Positions 25,761 through 34,016 of a stretch of 64,000 bases of DNA are shown here, one piece after another. Origin of the DNA: Bog-473 sp035552095. GTDB lineage: Bacteria; Actinomycetota; Acidimicrobiia; Acidimicrobiales; RAAP-2. Location: positions 1-64,000 of the forward strand of contig DASZMA010000128.1 of assembly GCA_035552095.1 (NCBI GenBank). Reading direction: 5' to 3'. The translations under genes and the position numbers were made by a program. Positions within the stretch are counted from its first letter, which is position 1. The number at the start of each line of letters is the position of its first letter. Below the pieces are notes generated by a model. That model saw only the letters and a list, made by a program, of their open reading frames with translations. It was not told the DNA's origin and did not search any database.

Positions 25761-26422
25761 GAGGTGGAGTCCGCCGAGGCGGTGTTCCCTGCGGGCTCGG
25801 TCCCTCGATGCATGGCCGACGCGCCGGGCGGGCCGGGCACCTCGACGATGACCTCGTCGCGGTTGTCGAACTCGGTGCGCAGGGCGCGTGACATCACGGC
25901 GTGTTGGAAGTAAAGCGTGGTGATGTAGGTGAGTTCGAGGATGGCTTCGTCGGAGAGGTGGCGCTTGAGTTCGGCGAAGAGGTCGTCGGGGACGCGGCCG
26001 TGGTCGTAGACGAGGCAGTCGGTGTAGGCCAGCACGGCGCGCTCGGTGGCGTCGTAACAGTCCGCCACGGTCCAGGCCGGGATGGAGGTGATCTTCACCT
26101 CGGGCATGCCCAACTCCCGCATCGACTTGGCGTGCTGGGAGAAGACGAACTGGCTGGCGGCGGCCCATCCAGCGCGGATCTGACCCAGTTCGCGCAGTTC
26201 TGGTTCGAGGATGCGAGTCGGAGATTGGTAGAGACCGAAGCCCTTGACGGCGTGGTCCAGCACGTCGGGGACCAGCGCGAAGACGGTCCACCAGTCGCCC
26301 GGCGTCCCGTCCCACCGGCCCGGTTCGGCCACCGGGTCGCGGCCCTCGAAGAGCCATTCGTACATGGTGGTGACGATGGGCGCGGTGGCCTCTGATTTGG
26401 GGACCTGGCGAAGGCGGGGCAT
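25757..26422 (-). CDS. Carboxymuconolactone decarboxylase family protein
   Basis: 221 residues, AhpD/CMD-like helical fold. Recognisable parts are RAGWAAASQFVFSQHAKSMRELG, ERAVLAYTDCLVYDHGRVPDDLFAELKRHLSDEAILELTYITTLYFQHAVMSRAL. The CxxC of peroxidase-active AhpD is absent; a single Cys and the helix His remain. The role is therefore unclear (decarboxylase-like or redox-inactive). It starts one base inside the glyoxalase stop (TGATG) and overlaps the next gene, so all three are coupled. Confidence 0.8.
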   Translation of the reverse strand: MPRLRQVPKSEATAPIVTTMYEWLFEGRDPVAEPGRWDGTPGDWWTVFALVPDVLDHAVKGFGLYQSPTRILEPELRELGQIRAGWAAASQFVFSQHAKSMRELGMPEVKITSIPAWTVADCYDATERAVLAYTDCLVYDHGRVPDDLFAELKRHLSDEAILELTYITTLYFQHAVMSRALRTEFDNRDEVIVEVPGPPGASAMHRGTEPAGNTASADSTS

Positions 26423-27027
26423 CAGGCGGAGACGGGTGCGGGTGCGGGTGCGGCGGCGGGTGCGGGTGCGGCGGCGGGTGTGGGCGCGGGGCGGGTGGCC
26501 CGAGCCGGCGCCAGGTTGACATCATCGGGCCCGAACTCACGCAGCCAGCAGGCGAACTCGAGCAATATTCCGTCGGGATCCTGGAAGTAGACGCTGCGCA
26601 CGTAGACGCCCGGATGGAGATCGTCGCTGATGGTCCACTCGCTGTCGTCGTGGTTGGCCACGTCGGTGCAGGGGACGCCGGCCGCTATTAAGCGCTCTCG
26701 ATACTCCTCGATCTTCTCGGGCGGCACGTCGAACGCCACGTGGTTCATGGACCCGATGGCGCTGGTCAGATCACCCTGGTCGGGGCGGGCCACCGGGGCG
26801 CTGATGCCCGGGATGCCGTCGGGCGCGTCGGGGAACCAGAAGAAGGCCAGCGAGTCGCCCCCGCCGCAGTCGAAGAAGAAGTGCTGGCCCATGCCCGCCG
26901 GCAGCTCAATGGTCTTGATCAGCGGCATACCCAGCACGTTGGTGTAAAAGTCCACCGTGCGGGCCATGTCCCGGCACACCAGGGCCAGATGGTTGATTCC
27001 CCGCAACTCGAATCTCGGTGTTGCCAT
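26422..27027 (-). CDS. VOC family (glyoxalase/extradiol dioxygenase-like) protein
   Basis: 201 residues. A vicinal-oxygen-chelate pair of beta-alpha-beta modules: GINHLALVCRDMARTVDFYTNVLGMPLI and, about 95 residues later, MNHVAFDVPPEKIEEYRERLIAAGV, ending with SVYFQDPDGILLEFACW. Metal-ligand positions are His (NHLAL), His (NHVAF) and Glu (LLEFA). The C-terminal ~25 residues are an Ala/Pro repeat. A GAGGATCGTGTC ribosome site precedes the ATG. First gene of the VOC–CMD–lipocalin-like operon; the reaction is not predictable. Confidence 0.87.
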   Translation of the reverse strand: MATPRFELRGINHLALVCRDMARTVDFYTNVLGMPLIKTIELPAGMGQHFFFDCGGGDSLAFFWFPDAPDGIPGISAPVARPDQGDLTSAIGSMNHVAFDVPPEKIEEYRERLIAAGVPCTDVANHDDSEWTISDDLHPGVYVRSVYFQDPDGILLEFACWLREFGPDDVNLAPARATRPAPTPAAAPAPAAAPAPAPVSA

Positions 27028-27209
27028 GACACGATCCTCCCCGATCCAGTTGAACTCGACCCAGGTTAGGGCGCGGCCCGTCCGGCCGCCGGTCCAGGTC
27101 TCGTAGGCACCGCTCGGCCTCCCTTGGCGCGGCTCGACTCCGCATGAGGCGCAATCTCGCCGGCTGCCCCGACCGTATGACGTGTGGTCGAGGAAAGGAC
27201 ATTGCCACC

Positions 27210-27863
27210 ATGGCGACGCGTACGGGAAAGTTCGGATCTGCACTGTTGGTCGGGGGCTCATTGGGCACCGCCGCGCTCTTGGCCGGTGTGCTGCCTCTGG
27301 CCAGCGCGGCCCCGGCCGCGGCGGCCACTTCGAAGGGCCATACCTTCACCCTCACCAAGGTTCACGTCGCCAAGCTCGGCAACGTCCTGGCCACCGGCTC
27401 CGGACTCACCCTCTACCGGTACGCGTCCGATCCCACTGGCATGGCCACCTGCGTCGGCGAGTGCGCCAAGATCTGGCCGCCGCTCCTCGTGCCCAAGGGC
27501 GACACCAAGGTAAAGGGGCCCAAAGGGCTCACGGGGTTTTCCACAGTGGCGACGGCCAACGGTCAGCTGCAGGTGACCTTCCACGGTCAGGCGCTCTACC
27601 GCTTCGAGGGTGACCTCAAGAAGGGGCGGGACAAGGGGCAGGGCGTAGAGGGCGAGTGGTTCGCCGAATTGGCCAGCAACAAGATCACCACCACGCCGCT
27701 CCCGGCGGCCACTTCCACGACGGTCCCGGCCCCGGCTCCGGCCCCGGCCCCGGCCCCGGCGCCGGCGCCGGCCGCCACGACGCCGCCCACAACCAAGACC
27801 ACGACGCCTCCGCCGACGACCACCACGACGACGGCGCCTCCGACCGGGGGGGCTGGCTTTTAG
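27210..27863 (+). CDS. Secreted COG4315 repeat protein (PF03640)
   Basis: 217 residues. A signal peptide (cleavage near ...LPLASAAPAAAA) is followed by two Y-x4-D repeats, LYRYASDPTGMATCVGECAKIWPPLLVP and LYRFEGDLKKGRDKGQGVEGEWF, the hallmark of the secreted-repeat family found with respiratory or metal-stress genes. Two Cys lie in CVGEC. The C-terminus is a PAPAPA then Thr/Pro run, probably a wall-spanning linker. AGGAAAGG about 11 nt before ATG is the ribosome site. Function unknown. Confidence 0.85.
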   Translation: MATRTGKFGSALLVGGSLGTAALLAGVLPLASAAPAAAATSKGHTFTLTKVHVAKLGNVLATGSGLTLYRYASDPTGMATCVGECAKIWPPLLVPKGDTKVKGPKGLTGFSTVATANGQLQVTFHGQALYRFEGDLKKGRDKGQGVEGEWFAELASNKITTTPLPAATSTTVPAPAPAPAPAPAPAPAATTPPTTKTTTPPPTTTTTTAPPTGGAGF

Positions 27864-27925
27864 TTCCCGGCGTCCGGGAGCGGGGAGAGTGAGGGATCGG
27901 GTACCGGGGACCGGGGAAGCACACG

Positions 27926-28360
27926 ATGGCTAAGTCGTTCCTCAATTCGTGGGCCACTCGCACCGGCGAAGTCGTTCTCGTGCTGGCCGCCGCCGTGCTC
28001 ATGGTGTTCTCCGCCGTGGTCCACCTCCACCTGTGGGATAACACCTACCGCCACGTGGCCTCTCTGGGGCCGCTCTTTCTGGTGCAGGCCGTTGCCGCGT
28101 TGATCGGAGCGGCGTTACTGGCCATGACGAGGCTGGTCCTTATCATGCTGGGATCGGTCCTCCTGATGGTGGGGACCATGGTGGGATTCGCCTTGGGGGC
28201 CACCGTCGGCCTCCTCGGGTTCACGTTGCCTCAGGTGACCGTCTGGGCGGATGTCGCGGTCGGGTCGGAGCTATTGAGCACCGTGGCCCTGATCGTGGTG
28301 TTGGCTGAACAGGCCCGCGCCGCCGGGCGCATTGGCCCGGCCGTGAGAGGGCCGGCGTGA
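27926..28360 (+). CDS. Small multi-pass membrane protein (144 aa)
   Basis: Four hydrophobic helices, roughly residues 14–34, 46–66, 70–95 and 105–125 (VVLVLAAAVLMVFSAVVHLHLW, LFLVQAVAALIGAALL, VLIMLGSVLLMVGTMVGFA, VALIVVLAEQA). No family was recognised. It follows the COG4315 gene by 62 nt on the same strand, so the two may be cotranscribed. Confidence 0.65.
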   Translation: MAKSFLNSWATRTGEVVLVLAAAVLMVFSAVVHLHLWDNTYRHVASLGPLFLVQAVAALIGAALLAMTRLVLIMLGSVLLMVGTMVGFALGATVGLLGFTLPQVTVWADVAVGSELLSTVALIVVLAEQARAAGRIGPAVRGPA

Positions 28361-28415
28361 GAGGGCCGGGGGTGAGGAGGCCCGGGGTGAGGAGGCCCGG
28401 GGTGAGGAGGACAGC
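28343..28415. repeat. Tandem repeat of ~15 bp, five copies
   Basis: Units of GTGAGAGGGCCGG and GTGAGGAGGCCCGGG run head to tail. The first two overlap the stop codon of the membrane protein at 28358–28360. Confidence 0.85.
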
Positions 28416-28452
28416 CTCGACGAGCCACCCCGAATCGGCGGTGGGGCCGCTG

Positions 28453-28458
28453 TAATCT
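28453..28458 (+). promoter_or_regulatory. –10-like hexamer of a leaderless promoter (FAD oxidase)
   Basis: TAATCT, 7 nt before ATG 28466; no ribosome site between. Supports 28466 over the inner ATG at 28487. Confidence 0.45.
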
Positions 28459-28465
28459 CGCCGGG

Positions 28466-30112
28466 ATGCCGCCCGGCGCTCCTTCGATGAACCGTCGATC
28501 GTTCCTGCGCCGGGTCGGCTCGACCTCGGCGGCGCTCGGAGCCACTGCGCTGATCGGTTCGGCGGAGGCGTGCAGCACCGGGAGGAGTCCCAACGCGTCG
28601 CCGACCACGACGACGGGACCCACGACGACGGGACCCACGACATCGGGGGGCGGCACGAGCACGGGCACCGGTCCCGGCATCGGCCCGGCCAATTGGAGTG
28701 TCCTGGCCAGCACGCTCACCGGTTCGTTGGTGATGCCGGGTGACGCCACCTACGCCAGCAGCGTTGAGCTTTACAACGAACTGTTCACGCCGGGCCCGGC
28801 CGCCGTGGCCTACTGCGCCAACCCGACCGACGTGCAGCGCTGCGTGGCCTACGCCCGGAAGCATGACGTGCCGGTGGCGGCTCGCTCGGGTGGTCACAGT
28901 TACGGCGGGTACTCATCGAGCCGCGGGCTGGTCATTGACGTGTCGGCCCTCAACGACATCGCCGTGGGCGCTGGCAGCACGCAGGCGGTGGTGGGCGCCG
29001 GGGCGCAGCTCATCAACGTCTACAGCCAGTTGGGGTCGGCGGGCGTGCTGGTGCCCGGTGGTTCCTGCCCCACGGTGGGCATCGCCGGTCTGGCCCTCGG
29101 CGGGGGGATCGGGGTGTTCGGGCGGGCCTACGGGATGACCTGCGACAACATTTCGTCGCTCAATGTGGTGACCGCCGACGGCTCACTGCGCCAGTGCTCG
29201 TCCACCCAGAACAGCGACCTGTACTGGGCCAGCCAGGGCGGCGGGGGCGGGAACTTCGGGGTGGTGACGTCGTTCACCTTCAAGGTGCACCCCATCCCGG
29301 CCGTGACCCTGTTCACCCTGGAATGGCCCTGGGCCGAAGCGGGGACCGTGCTCGATGCGTGGCTCAGTTGGATGCCCACGACACCCAGTGAGCTGTGGTC
29401 GAACTGCCAGCTCTTCTCCAATGGCAGCGCCGGTGGGGGGTCGCTGAAGGTGACCGGGGTCTTCGCGGGGACCACGGCCGCCTGCACCAGTGCCCTGGCC
29501 CCTCTGCTCAGCGCGGTGGGTGCCGCGCCGTCGTACCGTTTCGTCGGGCCGGAGGACTACCTGCGGGCCATGATGATTGAGGCGGGCTGTGAGGGAAAGA
29601 CGGTGGCGCAATGCAACCTCCCTTCGCGCAGTCCCGCCGGCACGCTCGGCCGCTCCGCCTTCTCGGCCAAGTCCTCCTTCGTGGATGCGCCGTTCTCCAC
29701 CGCGGGGACGACCGCCATGATCGACGCGGTGGAAGCGCTGGGCTCCGAGGTGCCCCAGGTCGGGGGCGGCATTGTGTTCGACGGCTACGGCGGCGTCATC
29801 AACCAGGTGGCTGCGGGCGACACGGCGTTCGTGCATCGCAGCGCCATCGCCTGTGCCCAGTACTCGGTGACCTATGCCAGTGGGGCTCCGGGGTCCTCGG
29901 TCATCGCGGCGGCCCACTCCTGGCTGGAGCAGACCCAGAGCACCTTTGCCCCCTTCGCCAAGGGCGCCTATCAGAACTACATCGACGCCACCCTGCCCAA
30001 TTGGGGCCAGGCGTATTACGGCTCCAACCTGCCCCGGCTCATGCGGGTGAAGCGGCGTTACGACCCCGACGACTTCTTCCACTTCGCCCAGTCGATCCCG
30101 GTGGCCACGTGA
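28466..30112 (+). CDS. Tat-exported FAD-linked oxidase (BBE-like)
   Basis: 548 residues. A twin-arginine signal (NRRSFLRRV, residues 9–17) is followed by an FAD-binding type 4 domain: VPVAARSGGHSYGGYSSS with the His that usually carries flavin, and PGGSCPTVGIAGLALGGGIG with a Cys where bicovalent enzymes have their second link. The C-terminal YQNYIDATLPNWGQAYYG...RLMRVKRRYDPDDFF is the berberine-bridge (BBE) domain. It probably oxidises a sugar or alcohol outside the membrane with O2. A Thr/Gly linker follows the signal. The substrate is unknown. Confidence 0.9.
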   Translation: MPPGAPSMNRRSFLRRVGSTSAALGATALIGSAEACSTGRSPNASPTTTTGPTTTGPTTSGGGTSTGTGPGIGPANWSVLASTLTGSLVMPGDATYASSVELYNELFTPGPAAVAYCANPTDVQRCVAYARKHDVPVAARSGGHSYGGYSSSRGLVIDVSALNDIAVGAGSTQAVVGAGAQLINVYSQLGSAGVLVPGGSCPTVGIAGLALGGGIGVFGRAYGMTCDNISSLNVVTADGSLRQCSSTQNSDLYWASQGGGGGNFGVVTSFTFKVHPIPAVTLFTLEWPWAEAGTVLDAWLSWMPTTPSELWSNCQLFSNGSAGGGSLKVTGVFAGTTAACTSALAPLLSAVGAAPSYRFVGPEDYLRAMMIEAGCEGKTVAQCNLPSRSPAGTLGRSAFSAKSSFVDAPFSTAGTTAMIDAVEALGSEVPQVGGGIVFDGYGGVINQVAAGDTAFVHRSAIACAQYSVTYASGAPGSSVIAAAHSWLEQTQSTFAPFAKGAYQNYIDATLPNWGQAYYGSNLPRLMRVKRRYDPDDFFHFAQSIPVAT

Positions 30113-30146
30113 CCCCCGGCCATTAGCTGCTGGCGGAAGTGGGCGA

Positions 30147-32012
30147 CTAGCTGCTGGCTGAGGCGATGCCCACCATGGGGGCGTTGAGGTGCTGGCCGCC
30201 CATGGAACCCTCGAAGACGGCGTCGCCGTAGCTGAAGATGCCGCCGTCGGAGCCCTGCAGCCAGTAGCCCTTGGCATCCGCCGTGGCGGTCATCCCCACG
30301 ATGGTGCCGTCGACCCCCGTGCTGACCGGTGAGCCGTAATCCGCCGCGTTCCCGTAGGCCACCACGTTGCCGTTGGCGCTGGCCAGCCAGTACCCGTTGC
30401 TGTTCAGGGTGCTGGCCATGCCGGTGATGCGGTAGCCGCCGGGAGCGAACGGGGGCTGGCCGTAGAACTTGGAGTCACCGAAGCTGAAGACCTGACCATT
30501 GGCGTCCACCATCCAGTACCCGCCGCCCAGGAAACCGGGTGCCACCGCGGTGATCGGGTAGGCGGGCGGGGCCGCCCCCAGTGACCCGTAGAACTGGGCC
30601 GAGCCGAAGGCGAAGATGCCGCCGTCGGAGGCCACCAGCCAATAGCCCCGGCCGTCGAAGGTGGGGATCATGCCGATGATCGGCTGGTTGAGGTGGATCG
30701 ACCCGGTGGAACCGAAGAACGCGGCGTCACCGAAGGCGAAGACCCCGCCGTCGGAGGCCACCAGCCAATAGCCCTTACGGTCCGGCGTGGCGGCCATCCC
30801 CACAATGGGCTTGTTCAGGCGCAGCGACCCGGTCGAGCCGTAGAACTGGGCGGACCCGAAAGTGAAGATCCCCCCGTCGGCCGCCACCTGCCAGTACCCG
30901 GGGGTGGACGGGGGGGTGACGCACGCCGGGCTGGCCGCACTCCCGGTGCTGACGGCCGGGGAGAGGGAGGGCACACCGGAGGTGAAGCTGACCGCGGACA
31001 GGTACATGGGGCGGAGGCCACAGCTGAGATAGCCGATCGTGGTGCCCTGCCAGGCGGCGAACGCCAGATTCAGCTGGCCGGACGGGGAGAGGAAGGCCGC
31101 CGGACCACCCGGGCCGGACATGCCCGACTGGGAGGTCAGGATGGGGTTGGCGGCCCCGAGGGTGCACGACGCGCTGGGTCCGCCCGTGCACACGGCGTAG
31201 CCGATGGCGTAGTTGGCCGATCCTTCATCGTTGGCCGAGAAGAACAGGTAGTCGACACCGCCGTGATCGACCATGTTCGGGCCCTCGATGATGCCCTTCT
31301 CCCAGGACTGTTGAGGGTCGGCCGCCAGGATCGGCGTGGGGCTGCCGGTCAGGGTCATCAGATTGGACGTGAGCTGCTGCGACCAGATGTAAGTGTTCTC
31401 GCCCACCAGGTGGTCCCCGTCGCTCTTCCAAATGAGGGTCGAGACCCCGTGGTCGGTGAAGATGTCGGGGTCGATGCTCCCCCCGTAGTTCCCGGCGGTC
31501 CCGTTGTCGACCCCGTCCTGGCAGATGACCGGAGCGGTCGAGTTGTCGACGTAGGGCCCCTGGGGCGACGACGACACGGCGCGCCCGATGCACTGGTAGC
31601 TGTTGGACCGTTGGGTGGCGGTGTAATACATGACGAACTGCTGGTCGGTGGCGTCGTAGGCCACCGTCGGGCCCCAGGTGTTGCCCGCCTCGGCCCAAGA
31701 CGGCAGGGTGGGTAGGGCGTCGATGCCCGACGCCGTCCAGTTGACGCCGTCGGTCGAGGTCGACGTCTGGATGTTGATGGTCTGGCTGGCTGAGGTGAAG
31801 TTCTGGGTGGCGAAGCCGTAATAGGCGCCGTTGTAGATCATGACGCTCGGGTCGGGGAAATCGCCGGGGTGAACGGGCGACCACTGGTTGGCCGCTCCCG
31901 CCGGCGGGGCGCCCGCCACCGTGACGGTGGCGATGGCCACCATGAACAGGGACGTCACGGCACAGATCAGGGTACGGACACGCCTCAATGTGGGGGAAAT
32001 CGACGCCGTCAC
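30147..32012 (-). CDS. Secreted GH43-like beta-propeller with six C-terminal GYW repeats
   Basis: 621 residues. A signal peptide (to ~residue 41) leads into a five-bladed GH43-like domain: HPGDFPDPSVM (base Asp), GPTVAYDATDQQFVMYYTA, GGSIDPDIFTDHG (second Asp) and IIEGPNMVDHGG (acid Glu), so hydrolysis of arabinan- or xylan-like glycans is plausible. From residue ~372 six 42-residue repeats begin GYW(L/M/Q)VASDGG and continue IFAFG(D/S)AxFYGS. GTG 32012 has AAGGA 5 nt upstream. It is convergent with the BBE oxidase. Confidence 0.82.
   Translation of the reverse strand: MTASISPTLRRVRTLICAVTSLFMVAIATVTVAGAPPAGAANQWSPVHPGDFPDPSVMIYNGAYYGFATQNFTSASQTINIQTSTSTDGVNWTASGIDALPTLPSWAEAGNTWGPTVAYDATDQQFVMYYTATQRSNSYQCIGRAVSSSPQGPYVDNSTAPVICQDGVDNGTAGNYGGSIDPDIFTDHGVSTLIWKSDGDHLVGENTYIWSQQLTSNLMTLTGSPTPILAADPQQSWEKGIIEGPNMVDHGGVDYLFFSANDEGSANYAIGYAVCTGGPSASCTLGAANPILTSQSGMSGPGGPAAFLSPSGQLNLAFAAWQGTTIGYLSCGLRPMYLSAVSFTSGVPSLSPAVSTGSAASPACVTPPSTPGYWQVAADGGIFTFGSAQFYGSTGSLRLNKPIVGMAATPDRKGYWLVASDGGVFAFGDAAFFGSTGSIHLNQPIIGMIPTFDGRGYWLVASDGGIFAFGSAQFYGSLGAAPPAYPITAVAPGFLGGGYWMVDANGQVFSFGDSKFYGQPPFAPGGYRITGMASTLNSNGYWLASANGNVVAYGNAADYGSPVSTGVDGTIVGMTATADAKGYWLQGSDGGIFSYGDAVFEGSMGGQHLNAPMVGIASASS
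30150..30899 (-). repeat. Six 42-residue (126-bp) protein repeats
   Basis: Each unit starts with GYW and carries DGG, FG and YGS landmarks. Units 1–3 are near-identical at the start and units 4–6 diverge. They probably form a second propeller or a wall-binding module. Confidence 0.85.
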
Positions 32013-32243
32013 TGCCGTCCTTGATCGATCCGCTCGAACACCAAACCGTACCCTCCTGCCCTTGTGCCAATGGACCGATCGCAGATGTGCGTCGCCCGTG
32101 GGCCGGCTGTGGCGACCTAGTGTGGGTAACTCCCGTTGCGGCGAGGGTGGGCAGGGTGCGTCGCCACGGCGGTGAGGGGCTGGTCGGGTCCGATCGATGA
32201 TCGCCGACAGACCTGGGTGAGGGACTGGAAGAAAGGGAAACCG

Positions 32244-32690
32244 ATGAGCCTGCAGCAGATGATCACCGACGTCGGGGGCAAGGTCATGAGCAAGACCCAC
32301 CGGATGATCCTGCAGGTCAGCGGGGGCAGGTTGCTGAACTCGGCCTTCGGCATGCCGGCCGTCGAGCTCCAGACCATCGGGCGCAAGAGCGGCAAGAAGC
32401 GCTCCACCATGCTGACATCGCCCCTCAATGACGAGCACCGGGTGGTGGTCGTGGCCTCCAAAGGTGGCGACGACCGTGATCCCGACTGGTACACCAACCT
32501 GACGGCCAACCCCGATGTCGAGATCACCATCCGGGGGGAGACCAGGGAGCTGCGGGCCCGGACCGCCTCGGCCGCCGAGAAGGCCGAGCTGTGGCCGCAG
32601 ATCGTGAAGGCCTACAAGGGCTACGGCGGCTACCAGACCAAGACGGAGCGTGACATCCCCGTCGTCATCTGCGAGCCCCGACCCGCTTAG
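32244..32690 (+). CDS. Deazaflavin-dependent nitroreductase family protein (Ddn-like)
   Basis: 148 residues. The split-barrel pattern of the Ddn family is clear: MPAVELQTIGRKSGKKRSTMLTSPL, VVVVASKGGDDRDPDWYTNLTANPDVEITIRGETRELRARTAS and ELWPQIVKAYKGYGGYQTKTERDIPVVICEP. Such proteins bind F420 and reduce quinones or nitro compounds in mycobacteria. AAAGGGAAA before the ATG is the ribosome site. It is divergent from the GH43 gene across a 231-nt gap with no other feature seen. Confidence 0.9.
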   Translation: MSLQQMITDVGGKVMSKTHRMILQVSGGRLLNSAFGMPAVELQTIGRKSGKKRSTMLTSPLNDEHRVVVVASKGGDDRDPDWYTNLTANPDVEITIRGETRELRARTASAAEKAELWPQIVKAYKGYGGYQTKTERDIPVVICEPRPA

Positions 32691-32782
32691 TCGCCCGAAG
32701 GGGCTGGCCGTGGGCGGGCCAGCTAGGTCGAGTGGCCCGGTCGCCCGGGCTGAGCCGCCGGGTGAAAGTCGAGGTCGGGCGG

Positions 32783-32788
32783 TACGAT
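32783..32788 (+). promoter_or_regulatory. –10-like hexamer of a leaderless promoter (YbjQ-domain operon)
   Basis: TACGAT, 7 nt before ATG 32796. It overlaps the alternative ATG at 32787 and so favours the inner start. Confidence 0.5.
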
Positions 32789-32795
32789 GCCACCG

Positions 32796-33215
32796 ATGAC
32801 CATGGAGCCTGCCAGCAGCGAGGGGGACGACGCCTTCAACCTCGACATGGCCATATCGACGTTGCAGTCCAACAGCACCGACTCCCGCATCATGCTGAAG
32901 CTGCTGGTGCGGCAACTGGCCGAGGTGTTGGGCGACCGCATCGCCGTCGAGCATGCCGGCAGCCGGTTCCGCAAGTCCGACGAGATCAAGTCGGTCCAGA
33001 TCACCTTGGGTGACGACACCCTGGCGGCGATGGTCGAAGGGGCCACGGTCCGTTGCAGTATCGGTCACGCCTCCGGTGGGATCCGAATCAGAAGTGAGCA
33101 GGTCGGCATGGATGCCTGGCTCGCCCGTCTCCTCACCATCCTGCACAACGAAGCGTCCCATAGCGAGCAGACCCGTCTCGCCCTAGAGAACATTGTGATC
33201 GGAGAGTCGTCATGA
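32796..33215 (+). CDS. Conserved hypothetical protein leading the YbjQ-domain operon (139 aa)
   Basis: No family recognised. The protein is soluble and mixed alpha/beta: SRIMLKLLVRQLAEVLGDRIAVEHAG, IKSVQITLGDDTLAAMVEGATVRCSIGHASGGIRIRSEQVGMDAWLARLLTILHNEA. There are no membrane segments. Its stop overlaps the start of the first YbjQ-domain gene (ATGA, 33212–33215), so it is translated with that operon. Being first in line and coupled, it may partner the YbjQ-like products. Confidence 0.75.
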   Translation: MTMEPASSEGDDAFNLDMAISTLQSNSTDSRIMLKLLVRQLAEVLGDRIAVEHAGSRFRKSDEIKSVQITLGDDTLAAMVEGATVRCSIGHASGGIRIRSEQVGMDAWLARLLTILHNEASHSEQTRLALENIVIGESS

Positions 33216-34006
33216 CTCAGCCCCAAGACCTGCCCAAGGACGCCGCCCACCGACTGGAGGAACTGGAGCACGGTCTCTTCACGTCGGATCTGTCGGTCAA
33301 TGAGTTCCTCCTCGTCAAGGAGGCCGGCTTCCATCCGCTGGGCTTCGTGATGGGCTCGTCGATCTACCACATCGGGCTGCAGACCCGGAAGTGGGGCGAG
33401 AGCCAGGAGCTGACCAAGCTGACCGAGGCCATGTACACGGCCCGGGAACTGGCCATGACCCGCATGGAGGAGGAGGCCGAGGAGCTCGGGGCCGACGGCG
33501 TGGTCGGGGTCCGGCTCGACGTCAACTACTACGAATGGGGCAGCGACTCGGCTGAGTTCATCGCCTTCGGCACCGCCGTCAAGGCGGAGGACGGCACCTC
33601 GTACAAGAACGCCCTGGGCAAGCCGTTCACCTCCGACCTCTCGGGGCAGGACTTCTGGACCTTGATGCAGACCGGCCATGTGCCCCAGGGCCTGGTCATG
33701 GGGACCTGCGTCTACCACATCGCCCATCGGAAACTGACCCAGGCGCTGGGCTCGGTGGGCCAGAACGTGGAGCTACCGAACTTCACCCAGGCCCTCTACG
33801 AGGCGCGGGAGTTGGCCATGACCCGCATGCAGGACGAGGCGCAACAGCTCAACGCCAGCGGCATCGTCGGGGTGCGCCTGGAGGAGAAGTCGCACCAGTG
33901 GGGCTCGCACACCATTGAGTTCCTCGCGCTCGGGACGGCCGTGACCAAGACCACGGGCGAGGTCACGCTGCCCAAGCCGATCACCATCATCTCGCTCGAC
34001 AATTGA
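33212..34006 (+). CDS. Tandem YbjQ-like domain protein (gene 1 of 3)
   Basis: 264 residues made of two ~100-residue halves. Both contain FTSDLSxxxF, a G(F/L)VMG(S/T)xxYHI segment, a helical TxAxYxARELAMTRMxxEAxxL stretch, GxVGVRL and (E)FxAxGTAV. This is the pattern of the YbjQ/UPF0145 family, annotated as heavy-metal-binding, though no Cys/His cluster is present. Related proteins form ring-shaped oligomers. The start overlaps the preceding gene; the next gene begins 10 nt later. Function unknown. Confidence 0.82.
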   Translation: MTQPQDLPKDAAHRLEELEHGLFTSDLSVNEFLLVKEAGFHPLGFVMGSSIYHIGLQTRKWGESQELTKLTEAMYTARELAMTRMEEEAEELGADGVVGVRLDVNYYEWGSDSAEFIAFGTAVKAEDGTSYKNALGKPFTSDLSGQDFWTLMQTGHVPQGLVMGTCVYHIAHRKLTQALGSVGQNVELPNFTQALYEARELAMTRMQDEAQQLNASGIVGVRLEEKSHQWGSHTIEFLALGTAVTKTTGEVTLPKPITIISLDN

Positions 34007-34016
34007 GAGTGACCCG

